A stretch of 64,000 nt of DNA from Arabidopsis thaliana (GCF_000001735.4 NC_003074.8:6014101-6078100); one strand, 5' to 3'; shown: positions 48,680-59,634, numbered from the stretch's first letter. Numbers and translations are program-made. Notes: generated by a model from the sequence alone, not told the origin.

Positions 48680-49410
48680 TGACTCACCACTGAGCTCCAG
48701 GTTCTTCTTCTTTCCTCTCATTCTCTCCCCATCTGCTTTCCACTTTTTTGCAAATGGTCATACATCTTTTATTTGGCCTATTTTTCAGAACCGGTGTGTA
48801 AATATGATAGCAAACTTGTTCCATGCTCCTGTTGGACAAGACGAGGCTGTTATTAGTTGTGGAATTGTTGCTTCATCTGAGTCTGCTGGTTTAGCTTTCA
48901 AAATGAAATGGCAACATAGGAGAAAAGCTCAGGGTCTACCTATTGATAAGCCTAACATTGTTACTGGAGTCAATGTTCAGGTCTAAATATTTACTTATTC
49001 TTATCCTCCAAACCATCACATTTGCTTTGGATAGTGATCTGTTTCTTTCAAAAATCAGTACATTTTCAAACTTTGTTTCATCCGCTCAGGTGTGCTGGGA
49101 GAAGTTTGCAAGGTACTTTGAGGTAGAGCTCAAAGAGGTGAAACTAAGTGAAGACTATTACGTGATGGACCCAGCTAAAGCTGTAGAGATGGTGGATGAG
49201 AATTCCATCTGTGTTGCAGCGATTCTAGGATCCACATTTACTGGAGAGTTTGAGTATGTGAAGCTATTGAACGATCTCTTAGCTGAGAAGAATGCAAAGA
49301 CGGCTTGGGAAACTCCTATTCACGTTGATGCAGCAAGTGGAGGATTCATTGCTTCCATGGGTGAAGAGTATCAATGTCAGTGATCATAAGTATGGACTTG
49401 TGTTTTATTG
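48680..49410 (+). pseudogene. Fragment of glutamate decarboxylase (GAD), introns retained
   Basis: Pieces of plant GAD are visible in order. The end of one exon (TCACCACTGAGCTCCAG, about 48684-48700) is followed by an intron. The next exon (48789-48980) has [16 protein letters not shown] and [15 protein letters not shown]. After another intron comes 49090-49356 with [35 protein letters not shown] and [11 protein letters not shown]. The segment normally following (PFLYP...FRLP) is missing, and the PLP-lysine region resumes out of frame as [16 protein letters not shown]-terminal and C-terminal thirds are absent. Two introns in matching places show a DNA-level copy rather than a retrocopy. From memory, GAD5 (At3g17760) is next to the kinase gene just beyond the window, and is the obvious candidate donor. 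Locus by memory: At3g17720. Confidence 0.85.
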
Positions 49411-49499
49411 TTCCGTGATCACCAAGCTAAGAGTCATCAACCCACAAACCATAAGCAACCATATGGTTGGTGTAACGACAATTTGCCTCCAAATGAAAT

Positions 49500-49659
49500 A
49501 GTGACAGTTTCACAAATGCCAATATAGCTTAATATTAATGCGTAAAGTGGGAAAAAATATTTTTAGTGTCAATAAGCCCAAATATATTAAACTTTTAGTA
49601 TATATATTAAGGGGCCCAAAATGTTTTTCCCTAGGGCCCTAAATATCGTTGGGCCGGGA
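49500..49659 (-). mobile_element. Possible remnant of an hAT transposon end
   Basis: Read on the minus strand from 49659, the sequence begins CCCGGCCCAACGATATTTAG, close to the CAGxGxCGGCCCAA-type termini of plant hAT elements, and has further GGGCCC blocks (about 49613-49618 and 49634-49640). Only one end is recognised and no target duplication or transposase was found, so this is a tentative call. It directly adjoins the CNGC fragment. Confidence 0.35.
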
Positions 49660-49867
49660 CCTTACTGTACTACTTACCACTACAACCGCAGAAAGCAGCC
49701 CAAATTCCATGTATGTTTCATTTTCTACTTCATAGTCACAAACTAGCTTGAGAGTCAAGTTAATGTTGCTGATACAGAGTCTTTCTTTTACTCTCTAGCT
49801 AGTTCCATATTTGTCTGTATGATGGTGCTAACTGCTAAAGGTTGGACTAGGCGATTTGCTTCATCTG
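49660..49867 (+). pseudogene. Fragment of CNGC19/CNGC20 (end of exon 1, intron 1, start of exon 2)
   Basis: CCTTACTGTACTACTT at the left matches the DPYCTTCPSYY codons of CNGC20 (35382 onwards), and ACTACAACCGCAGAAAGCAG matches its YYNRKAA codons. After a recognisable copy of intron 1 (ACAGAGTCTTT...CTAG), the start of exon 2 follows: AGTTCCATA, CTGTATGATG, TGCTAAAGGTTGGACTAGGCGATTTGCTTC. Similarity ends at about 49867. There are many substitutions and indels, so it is older than the NRDE2 duplication. Some bases match CNGC19 better, so the donor could have been either gene or their ancestor. Confidence 0.8.
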
Positions 49868-50161
49868 ATCACATGTACATGTAAAGGCAGATATATGTCT
49901 ATAACTATATAAGTATATATTATGCTAATAACGAGATCAAACGTGATCCTTTTTTTATAACGAAGGAATTGCAAGGAGCTTGCAAGTAACGTTTGTCAAG
50001 AATCTCCAAAAAAGATAAAGCGAAAGATAAAAACAACAAAAAGAAGAACGTCCAGAAAAAAGAAAGAAAGAGAGAGATATAATAATATAAGTAAAGAAAA
50101 TTTTAATAATTAATCAATCTAGTGACCATATAAGTTATTAATGTATGCGGTCAAGAAAGAA

Positions 50162-50196
<35 letters not shown>

Positions 50197-50278
50197 TTTG
50201 AGTAAGAGAAGATAAATGAGGTGAAGTCATAAGTACGTACCCAAGTCCCAATATTGTTAATTGTCTCTGAGAGTTATA
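49868..50278. other. Promoter region of NAC057
   Basis: AT-rich, with a purine-rich stretch (about 49990-50085) and a TA dinucleotide run at 50164-50194, 85 bp before the NAC057 start codon. Confidence 0.6.
50164..50194. repeat. TA dinucleotide microsatellite near NAC057 start
   Basis: An uninterrupted run of about 15 AT units lies 85 bp upstream of the NAC057 ATG, where the core promoter or leader would be. It is likely to vary in length between accessions. Confidence 0.9.
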
Positions 50279-51713
50279 ATGGCTCCAGTCGGATTACCTC
50301 CAGGCTTTAGATTTCATCCGACTGACGAAGAACTCGTAAACTATTATCTGAAAAGAAAGATCAACGGTCAAGAAATCGAGCTTGATATAATTCCCGAGGT
50401 TGATCTCTACAAATGCGAGCCATGGGACCTCGCAGGTATGTATGTTTTACATTTTTATTACATTGTTCAACAACTATATATAATTCCTTGTTCTTGGCGA
50501 ATAGTCTTATCGCCGCGCTATATTGATATGAACTGATTTTTAGTTGTTGTGATCGATAAATAAAACTGTAGAGAAGTCGTTTCTACCAAGTAGAGATCCG
50601 GAGTGGTATTTTTTTGGGCCACGTGACCGGAAGTATCCGAACGGGTTTAGGACGAACCGAGCAACGAGAGGTGGGTACTGGAAATCGACCGGCAAAGATC
50701 GGAGAGTGACAAGTCAAAGCAGAGCGATTGGGATGAAAAAGACTTTGGTTTATTATAAAGGAAGAGCTCCTCAAGGGATCCGTACGGATTGGGTTATGCA
50801 TGAGTATCGTCTCGATGATAAGGATTGTGACGATCCCTCTTCGCTCCAGGTAACTGATCGTTCTTTCATCACTCGATATCTATTTACCAAATGATAGTAA
50901 TTAGTAAATATATAGTTACTAATATGATCAAATTGTAACTTATATAGAAACAAAAAAGATAATTACGTAGAGATGCATGGCTACTAAACAACAACAACAA
51001 AAAAAAAGTAACCAACTTGAGATTTCTCCATTTCTTATAGTAGATACGTTAATAGAAAGATATGTGTGAATTTTCATATACTTTTTAAGATTACCCTGAT
51101 TTAATGATACATATTCGTTTCTTGCTGTAAGCTGACAAAAGCTTAGGGTTTCGCTTTGGATCTTTACTGCGACGAAGACAAAAGCTATATAGAATTATTT
51201 TTTTCTTCAAGAAAAGCTATATCTTATTCATTAATTGTTCATTATATAAGACAAATATTCATGTTCTTTTTTTTTTATCACTCATACTCATGCATGCATG
51301 TTCTTTTATTTACTTATGACTTTCATATACTCGAATGAATACCAGAAGATATTTATTCAAGTATATTTAAACATTCTAAGATTGAAAATATAAATGGTTT
51401 GCTGCAGGACTCGTATGCATTGTGTCGGGTATTCAAAAAGAACGGAATATGTTCGGAGTTGGAATCAGAACGGCAATTGCAAACGGGACAATGTAGCTTC
51501 ACAACGGCGTCAATGGAGGAGATCAATTCGAATAACAACAACAATTATAATAATGATTATGAGACAATGTCGCCGGAGGTGGGAGTTTCCTCCGCCTGCG
51601 TTGAAGAAGTAGTCGATGATAAAGACGATTCGTGGATGCAGTTTATAACAGATGACGCATGGGACACGTCATCAAATGGTGCAGCTATGGGACATGGTCA
51701 AGGGGTTTATTGA
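50279..51713 (+). CDS. NAC057: NAC057, NAC-domain transcription factor
   Basis: Three exons (50279-50435, 50572-50849, 51408-51713) give 246 residues. The NAC domain fills residues 4-155, with all five subdomains: [19 protein letters not shown] (A), [10 protein letters not shown] (B), [20 protein letters not shown] and [10 protein letters not shown] (C), [26 protein letters not shown] (C-D), and [11 protein letters not shown] (E). The C-terminal 90 residues, rich in Asn, Asp and Glu and ending in [17 protein letters not shown], are the likely activation region. No membrane anchor is present. It is a nuclear DNA-binding factor. Both exon phases and the intron positions are those of the NAC family. 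The gene is intact although it is embedded among broken fragments. Locus by memory: At3g17730. Confidence 0.95.
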
Positions 51714-53227
51714 CTAAAGAACAAAGAGTATACTGAGGCAACAAGAGAAGAGTATAGAATTATTGGGCAAATAACGTAAACATTTAGGTACACTATTGTT
51801 GTACTTATATATAATCGTTGAAATAAAACCTGCGGGTTGTTGGGGTAAAACTTAACTGATTTTTTTCTTTCTAATTGTTGGAATGTGTGGGAAAATCACG
51901 TGATTTGATTGGATATTGTATTTTTTTTTGTTTTTGTCTTTGTTTTTCATACTCCCTTTTTTTGTTGGATTGATCATTTTATTATCCATTGATTTGACGG
52001 CTCTATGGATCACTGGTACCTTTGTTCTTTTTCCTCACATGGGTATTAACCAGATCAACTTAATGGATTGGGAAAATTTGGGTTTATACTTTTATTTGTT
52101 CTCTTCTTCTTTTTTCAATTATACAATAACGTGAAAACCAAGTCACACTCAACTTTATAGGTCAGATATTTGTTGTCAGTGAAATTTGGCAACTGACCAT
52201 AACGACAATCGATAGGGAATTCCAACAGACATCCAATGTATTTTAATTCGAACTTTAATGTATGGTAATAGTCTAATAGAAAAAATTTAAACTATTATCC
52301 TATTTTACCAAAAAAAAAATCAATGATCATATATTCCCCAAGAATATATAAAAAAAGTAGTGAAATGTTATCAAAACAAACTTTAATCATATTTTTTTGG
52401 ATGGCTTCTCTATATTGTATAAAATAACAGGACTAAACAAGTAAAAGCAGAAAGTGAGGGGTTTGATGAAGTGTAAATCTAAGATTCTGATTTCACTCTC
52501 TTACAAAAAGAAGATCCCTTGCCTTGCGATCAAGGAGATTGGTCTTTCTTTCTTTTCACGCATCTGTAATACTTGCGATCATCTCGCTTTCCTCTTTCAC
52601 ACTTTGTAAATTCCAATAACCAGAAAAGAACATCACTACTTATACATTTCATATCCCTTTAACAAAACTATCTATATATATGCTCAGCTTCAACTTTGAA
52701 AATCCGCTCGACATATATATGTTTGGCGTTTACAGGTACATCTTCTAATGTGGAACTTCTCTAAATGTATCTCCTAATATGAAATTTGCAAAATGGGTCT
52801 TTAAAACCCTTGACGTGATAAAGTGACTTGTATGTTCTTCTTATCTTGTAGATATAATTTATGACAAATGTATTGTTGACTGATTCTTGAACCTCTGCGA
52901 TGTTGTAGGCCTCTTAAGAATGAACGTTTTGTCTAATCAGAATCTCAAGAACGTTTGTCTCACTACAGTCCTCATCTACATGGTTTCCCCAAAATAACGT
53001 TTCGAAAGTATAACTTTGTTTTAGGCTGATTAAAATATGATACTATTAATAAAATATGATACTATTAACCCAACATTAAGAAAAAAGTTGTAAAAAATTC
53101 AAGAAAGCTCATGTACTATACATCGTCGTTTATTCAGAGCATATAAGAAATTTAAACAAAATCACCTTTCAAAGAAGGGAAAAGGTATTATAGCTGCTCT
53201 CTGTAACAAGGAGAGCAGAAATTGCTT
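51714..53227. other. Spacer between NAC057 and the F-box pseudogene
   Basis: 1.5 kb of AT-rich sequence with the NAC057 3' UTR at the left and no coding frame of note. A perfect tandem repeat of 19 bp lies at 53031-53068. No transposon ends were recognised. Confidence 0.6.
53031..53068. repeat. 19-bp perfect tandem duplication
   Basis: The 19-mer TAAAATATGATACTATTAA occurs twice back to back, at 53031-53049 and 53050-53068. This marks a recent small duplication. Confidence 0.9.
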
Positions 53228-53802
53228 TTAAACTTGATGTGATTCAAAAGGAACCGAGATCAAATTAGGAAGATAGACACAGTAAGAAAACTGAAAAATC
53301 CCAGAATTGATCTGAATCTTCTTGAACATATCTCCCCTCACCATATAGATGCAAGTAGCTCCAGTTTTGTAATCGCCACAACACATGATTATGGTCTTGT
53401 CAAAGATGAAGTAAGTAATACCAGAAAATTAATGGAATAGCAAGGGAAAGTCAGGTATTGACAGTGTCAGTAAGTGTAACCACACCACGTCATCCTTATT
53501 ACTAATGTTAATCTTGTCCTTTGTTACCCAAATCTCTGTATTCATATACGAGTTTGCTTTAACAATGCAAATCGATCGCCCTTAAATACAGTGATGACAA
53601 GTTTATCTAGTGAGCCAGAAACACTTCTCACAAGGAGGCAAAAGAGCATCGATATTTCCGTGGAGGAATCAAAGCTTCCGAGAAAAATACTCACGAGTCT
53701 CTTGTAAGCAGTCCAATACAAATTTCCGTTCAAGGAAACATATTCACTTAAACCTGCCAACATTGGCCAATTTTGGGGAGTCAATGAACTTATCGAGTGA
53801 GA
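53228..53802 (-). pseudogene. Decayed F-box (FBA-type) paralogue
   Basis: Read on the minus strand, about 53802-53550 encodes part of an FBA domain (VSLNGNLYWTAYKR, FDSSTEISMLFCLL, LVITVFKGDRFALLKQ), related to but clearly different from the gene at 41497 (LSVNGNLYWLAHNH, ELVLAVFKEDRFSLLKQ). There is no F-box and the frame is broken. The 3' end is quite different in age: 53228-53414 is identical to 42417-42603 of the intact gene except for one base, where I compared them by eye. A recent gene conversion or patch copy is the simplest reading. Confidence 0.8.
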
Positions 53803-53902
53803 CGCACACTCATAAATACTTAAATGAACTTATACTTGATTATTTATAGAAAATCACGTTTCCATATTACAACAATATTTGTTAGTTGACACTTAAATGA
53901 TC

Positions 53903-56900
53903 TCATCCCTGCATAAGCAGAATCTCGTAGATATCTGTCCTAATGTTCAGTTCCTTGTCCCGCATCACTTCTTGTAAATCTGACATCTCTTTTGCCGTCA
54001 AGACTGATCCCAGCTTCCCAAACCCATCGAGCCATAGTTTCTTCGACCTGCCATGTCATTATGTTAAGAATTGGTTCTCAGACAATATGAGAAATCTGGA
54101 GAAAGAACTCTAGATTTTTCTTACCATGGGCATGCATTTATAGCTCGGAAATAAATCCTTCTAGCTGCTGATGGATTGTCCGCGATGTCGATCTCATATG
54201 CTATGTAGCAACGCCATAGAATAACTGAGTTGTTTTGTGTATCTTGTGCCAATGCCCTTTCAAACAATCCGCGGATTCTGTGTGATGAGCCTCCTTTACT
54301 CAATTCATAAGAAAGTGCAAATAGCCAAACAACGACAGACGAATTCCTGCATGATTAGATATACTAAACTTGCTTAGCACTGAAATGTCGATATATATAA
54401 ACCTTGTTCTAGGAGGAAGGCCATAAACATGTAACTGTTAGTCTTTAACCATTTAAGCTAAGCATCTCTATCAACATTAGGCAGTACTCCTGAGATCGGA
54501 GGGTTTCTTATTAACAAGTTTGTGAAAAAGCTTACTTGCGGGAGTAGTCATCGAACATCATTCTCAGTTTATGGGATGTCATCCGGTGATTACAAATGTC
54601 CACCAAAGCTCGATAAAGTTCAGGATTGAGAGGATACAGTTGCAGTCCCTCTGATATGGGCTTCCAAAGTTGTGACAAAGTTAGATCGTCCTGGTGTCTC
54701 TGAAGCATTCTCACATAATAATTGAACAAGAGTTCAAGTTGATGACTTTGACTTTTTCTTCCTGAAAAATTCACAATAGCCCAAATTCAGATATACAGTG
54801 GATACATGCTTTTAAGAGAAATTCATATGGAAAATAGTAAGTGAACCCAAGAATACTGATCATGGAAATAAGTAAATAACCTGGAAGAACAGAACTGAAC
54901 ATGTGCTCTAAGATCTCAAGAGCACCAGGAAGGTCATTTGTTAACTCCTCAAATAGAGCTGCCGAACAAACAAGCGCTGCTGATTGATCATCTGTGACAC
55001 CATGAGACCATGTTGATTGTATCTTCTTAAGCTTCTCTCTGAACCCCTGGCGTGCTCTAAGAATTTGCATGCTTGAAGACTGGGAAGTATAAGGACTATA
55101 AGCTAGACCACTTCCCAGGTAGCACAGAATATGCATAGCACGAGATGATGATTCTGTATCCCTACCACTGCCGCTACTATTGGCTACTTCCGATTCAGCA
55201 TACCATAAACATAGCAAAGGAGTGTTACACTGTAATTCCTGCAATCATAGGTGAAATAAATTTAGCATGGCTTTTGCAATGTCATAAAAATCCAAAGAAA
55301 GCACGGAAATTGGGCTAGATATATCCACTAGGCCATGCTTCCCTGTACATTACCAAGAAGAGACTGTTCTATAACAAACTCTACTATGATCCGTCCATGA
55401 GAGAGATTATCTTGTCCAAACTCAAGTGGCAGTGCCCCAGTTTTTGGGACCAGTACGCGATAATTTGAATCAGAAATAAACACAAAACCAGGGTTACTGA
55501 TCCAGAAGTTCCTTGGAATTAGAAACATACGTGGAAACCTGAAATTTTGTATCATATGCTAACAAGTAACAATATAACCAAAAGATCTGAAACTAACCTT
55601 AGGGAGGCCACAGATAGAAGTCAGTGCCATGTCGAAGACTCGCCTTGCATGTTTCATATTTCCAGAAGCAGCTTCTCTCTGTGCATAAACTCCACAAAGT
55701 AGTAGATCCTGTTCATAGAGAACGAATCAGTTCAGATAAACTGAACAAAAAAACACATCAAAAAATTGGAATGGGGCTTACCTGCCGGTCACTTTTCAGG
55801 AGACGTTTGGCCAAAGCTTGGCATGGCATAGTTGCTACCTCACATGTTTTCATATTTGTTACAAATAGTTCTTCTGCAACAAGCACAGCTTCTTCGAGAA
55901 TGTAATTTCGCGGGAAAACATTTAGACAAAGCAAGATGGCATTGCGGAGAAACTTCATCATCTCAGTCCGCATAGATAAGTCACAGCTGCCACCTAGAAG
56001 AGATCCCAAGCTGAAACAGTTGGCACTATCTGATTTCGACAAACATTCATGAACACTTCTCAAGTTTTCTAACATGGAATCTGAAAATGTTTCAAGGCTA
56101 CTTATTTTCTCACTCCACGACAAACTGTTGCTGGAAGTCCATGGGGAGATATGTGCACCGAAGAAATCAATGAACTGGTATACCAGAGATAAGCGGGCCT
56201 CCTTTGAACGTAAGGAAAATAGATATCCATTTATATCTTCATATAGTACAACACTTGAGAGTTGCTCTTCATCTTCTCCCTCACCCATTCCCTCAACACT
56301 GGAGAATTCACCTATTAAAGGATGATGGACGGTTAACCACATGCATGTTTACAGTCTTTTAGATAGATTACATGTCAACAATACCATCAAACATATCTAT
56401 AGAGACTGGAATTTATTTACTAATGACTCTGGAATGACAAAGAAGGCTGAGCGACTAGTCCCAGTTGGACAAAATTCACCCAACAGACACATTTAGACCT
56501 TTGTAAGCTCCAAAAGAAAAGATGAACAAACAATACAGAGATAATGATGGTAAAGATAGAGATAGATACCAGCTTTCCGAGTAGGCATCCATTGACTGTG
56601 ATCTCGAGAAACCTCTTCTTCAAACCATTTAACCCAAGTTGATGTATCTTTAACCTCATCACTGGCCGCAGTATTGACATCAATGCCCAATAATTTCAGC
56701 ATAGCTTCGGTGTCATCTTCAGGTTTGCTATTCTCGTCTTCCATTTCCTCATCCAGACCCTTCCGATCAACATCGACCTCTCCAGTGTTAGCTGAAGCAA
56801 TATCATCTCCATTTCTACCTGAGACCTGTTCTGTCCAACCTGTCCAACCACCTACTTCATTGTCATCAGAGGATTCTTCTTTCAAAATTTTCTGCCTGTT

Positions 56901-58714
56901 TTCCTCCTCTTTCTCCAGCCACAATAACCATCCAAAAGCTCCTTCTTCTCCAACTCTAGCACCATTACTGCTCCAAAAGTGCTCAAACAGTCGTAATTTA
57001 CTCTGTTCAGTTAGCAACAAAGATGGAGAAAAGATGCTAAATTCCACTTCGGCTTGAAGTAACGCTGTGGCCAGCTCCTGGTAACCAGCCTGCCACTCAA
57101 ACCTGCAGAGGCTAACTAGCATATCGACTAGAACGAGTTCCTGTTGGATGGCAGCAGAATCCAATGGTTCAGATGTTGTATCCACCTGCATAATCCAATA
57201 AATAGAATTAGACCTTACAATGTCAAACTGCTATTAATGAGAATATCAATAATGCCAGCGATTAAAGATAGTGGGGAAACACCAAACGACTTGTGACAGT
57301 AAACAGTACGTAATGAAGTGATTCATCAACCCTTATCAGTTAGCACCATAAAATAAGAACCTGCCTATGTCGCTTGCTGCAAGCAGAAGAAAGAGCCTGG
57401 ATCGCATAAGAATACAGCCTCCTCACTTCTGATACTTTGAATCTGGAGAACTCCCCTTGAACAACACATAAAAACTCCCTCCATAATTTGTAGCTTGCGG
57501 AATTCTGCATAAGTGCCTTTTCCCACCTACTGATTAGTACATCAGCGTTGTCTCTGCTTCGGTATGCCTTGAGCAGAGCAAGCAACAGTTCTTCGCTATC
57601 TGGGTTCAGCTCAAAAGCCTTCTCAAGTATACTAATCTTTTTCTCTAAAGTCTGCAGGCGAACTCCTTTCTGAGATTGCATACTTGAAACCTTGTCTTGA
57701 AAATCAGCAAATGCCAGCCATGCCTTTGCATCATGGGGACGTTCTCTCGTCACTCTGTTGAACTCCCGTGTTTTATTCAGCACTTCATCCTCCCATGATG
57801 CTCCAATCATTGAGTCCTTTGATAAAACATCTTCTTCGTCACTTTCTGGAACAGTCACGTCTTCCTCCAGTGGAATGAAATTATCAAAGGAAGAATCCAC
57901 AGCTTCACTTGCAGCAGATAAACGAATACGCTTGAAATTCTTGTTGCGTTCCATGGCAGCATGTTTTGCATACCAGTATCGGGTATCAGACTTTGCTCTC
58001 CCCTCCAAAGAATCAATATCAATCTCTGTGTCAAGCATAGAACTACGTCGATTCCGCAAATAAAACCTCAGAGAACCTGACCCTGGAACTCTCTGAGAAT
58101 TGTCAAGTTTATAACGAGGAACATTCATCCTGTATTATGCAAACAGAAGCAAAATTTCAATATCCCTACACTCTTAAAACGCCTTGCACAGAATACAGAA
58201 AATGAAACCAACCATAACTAGACAAATTATAAGCAAAGTACCTGTAAATAGAGCCATAAGCCAGATTATCTGGATCAGGACGAGTGTCCAAGTAATAATC
58301 CTTCACAGGTTTCGAATAGTATTCATCAGATTTACGAGAACGAGATTCATCCGAAGCATTATCACTCTTCCGTTTCTTCTTTTTCTCTCGCTTCCTCTTT
58401 ACCTTGTCGTCATCAGACTCCAAAGACCCTTCTTCTTCAACCAAATTATAAACCCTAGCCTGATTAGCTAAACCGATATTTCCATCAGCTCCTCCTTCTT
58501 CATCTTCGTCGTCTCCAGCCTCGACCTCGGATGAGGAAGGAGCCGTCGAAGCGGCAGCGTTGATGACAGAGAGATCCGTAGTGAAGCTAGCGTTGCGAAG
58601 CCATTGAGGAGCATTCGAAATAGCTGAGATGGAGTTCGCCGAAGTAGGGAAGACGGGGAACAAGCCGCCTGTAGTTACCTGTGCTCCGTCGCCGTCTTCT
58701 GGTGTATTCGACAT
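53903..58714 (-). CDS. NRDE2: NRDE2, nuclear RNAi-defective-2 homologue (HAT-repeat protein)
   Basis: Nine exons on the minus strand (58242-58714, 57361-58129, 56570-57185, 55782-56311, 55598-55708, 54881-55238, 54536-54761, 54125-54346, 53903-54047) sum to 1149 residues. The N terminus is acidic (GDDEDEEGG) then highly basic (VKRKREKKKKRK), followed by the NRDE-2 domain (RYKLDNSQRVPGSG, RRSSMLDTEIDIDSL). Half-a-TPR repeats make up the remainder (for example RPHDAKAWLAFADFQ, NPDSEELLLALLKAYRS, and LFERALAQDTQNNSVILWRCYIAYE). In other eukaryotes NRDE2 binds the MTR4 helicase and affects nuclear RNA surveillance and small-RNA silencing. A TCC-CCA...TTTG segment in exon 4 differs from the truncated copy by paired 1-base indels. 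Its first half is duplicated in inverted orientation at 42816. Locus by memory: At3g17740. Confidence 0.93.
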
Positions 58715-58803
58715 TACATCCACCGGAAAAAACAAAACCGATTCTGTATTTTTTTTGTGCCGCTATATATTTCTGCCAAGGATCGTGAATACTGAATAGG
58801 CCT
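55504..58803 (-). repeat. Right arm of the inverted duplication
   Basis: This is the source arm, containing exons 1-5 and introns of the full NRDE2 gene plus about 90 bp upstream of its ATG. It matches 42816-46106 on the other strand. The break at its low end falls inside intron 5 (after ACTTCT in minus sense); the break at the high end is at TAGGCC near 58803. Confidence 0.9.
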
Positions 58804-59159
58804 AATTATTGGGCCTATATAAATAATTAATGGGCTCTATTAACATTGAAAGAATTTACTCATTGTTTAATGTTCAACAACATTCGAATTTGAATTCGAA
58901 ACTACATAACCGGTAAATATTTATTGATTAATTATTACGCCATATTTAATTTTACTCGTTAATTCGTTATGAAAAAGTACAGCAAAAAGTATAAAAACCA
59001 CGTGCAATATTGTAAAGAATAAACTAAAATTTGTGATAAATTTAGGACAGTCTAATAAAAATTGGCAAAAGTGTCATTTTGCTTTTTTATTTCCCACCAA
59101 AACTAATGATTTTCCATGGATCCAAAGGTAAACACATTTTGGAGAAGGTAAACACATTT
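58804..59159. other. NRDE2 promoter side and AT-rich spacer
   Basis: AT-rich, ending in an imperfect tandem of GGTAAACACATTT (59128-59159), which serves as the left flank of the LINE insertion. Confidence 0.6.
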
Positions 59160-59623
59160 GTTTTGGAGAATTCCTTCAGGCGTAAATATTGCTTTTAGCG
59201 GTAAAAGAGGCTCAATCGTGGCAGGAAGCTCAATTCGAGCTCCATAGTGAAAGTCATGGTTCTTTGTCTATAGATAATCGAATTCGGGTGAGGGATGTAT
59301 CACAAGATACAACTTTTTCTGGCTATCGGTGTTTTATTGATGGATCTTGGAAAGCAAGTGACCAGTTCTCAGGAACAGGATGGTTCTGTCTATCATCTCT
59401 TGGAGAGTCGCCAACCATGGGAGCCGTCAACGTTCGTAGAAGCCTATCTCCTCTACATACCGAAATGGAAGCTCTTCTTTGGGCGATGAAGTGCATGATT
59501 GGAGCAGATAACCAGAACGTAGCTTTCTTTACAGACTGTTCATGTCACGTATGTAAACAATATCCCGGATTGACTCTTTTGAGTTTTAATTTATATCGGT
59601 TGAAAAAAAAAAAAAAAAAAAGA
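59160..59623 (+). mobile_element. 5'-truncated LINE fragment with RNase H domain and poly-A tail
   Basis: A frame in this block has the plant LINE RNase H pattern: CFIDGSWK (catalytic Asp), SGTGWFCL, LSPLHTEMEALLWAMKCM (catalytic Glu) and VAFFTDCS (catalytic Asp). It stops soon after, and no reverse transcriptase domain is present. A run of about 18 A closes the element at 59603-59621. TAAACACATTT occurs both before it (59149-59159) and after it (59624-59634), an 11-bp target-site duplication. This is the form expected from target-primed reverse transcription with 5' truncation. The C-terminal part of the RNase H domain is also shortened. Confidence 0.8.
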
Positions 59624-59634
59624 TAAACACATTT

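Noticed and set aside
52735-52795. Imperfect repeat around CTTCTAATGTGGAA and CTCCTAATATGAAA as a transposon end
   Set aside because: Only about 28 bp with weak similarity, and no termini or target duplication.
58715-58735. NRDE2 start seven codons earlier
   Set aside because: That frame opens only with a TTG; the first ATG at 58714 is in frame and sufficient.
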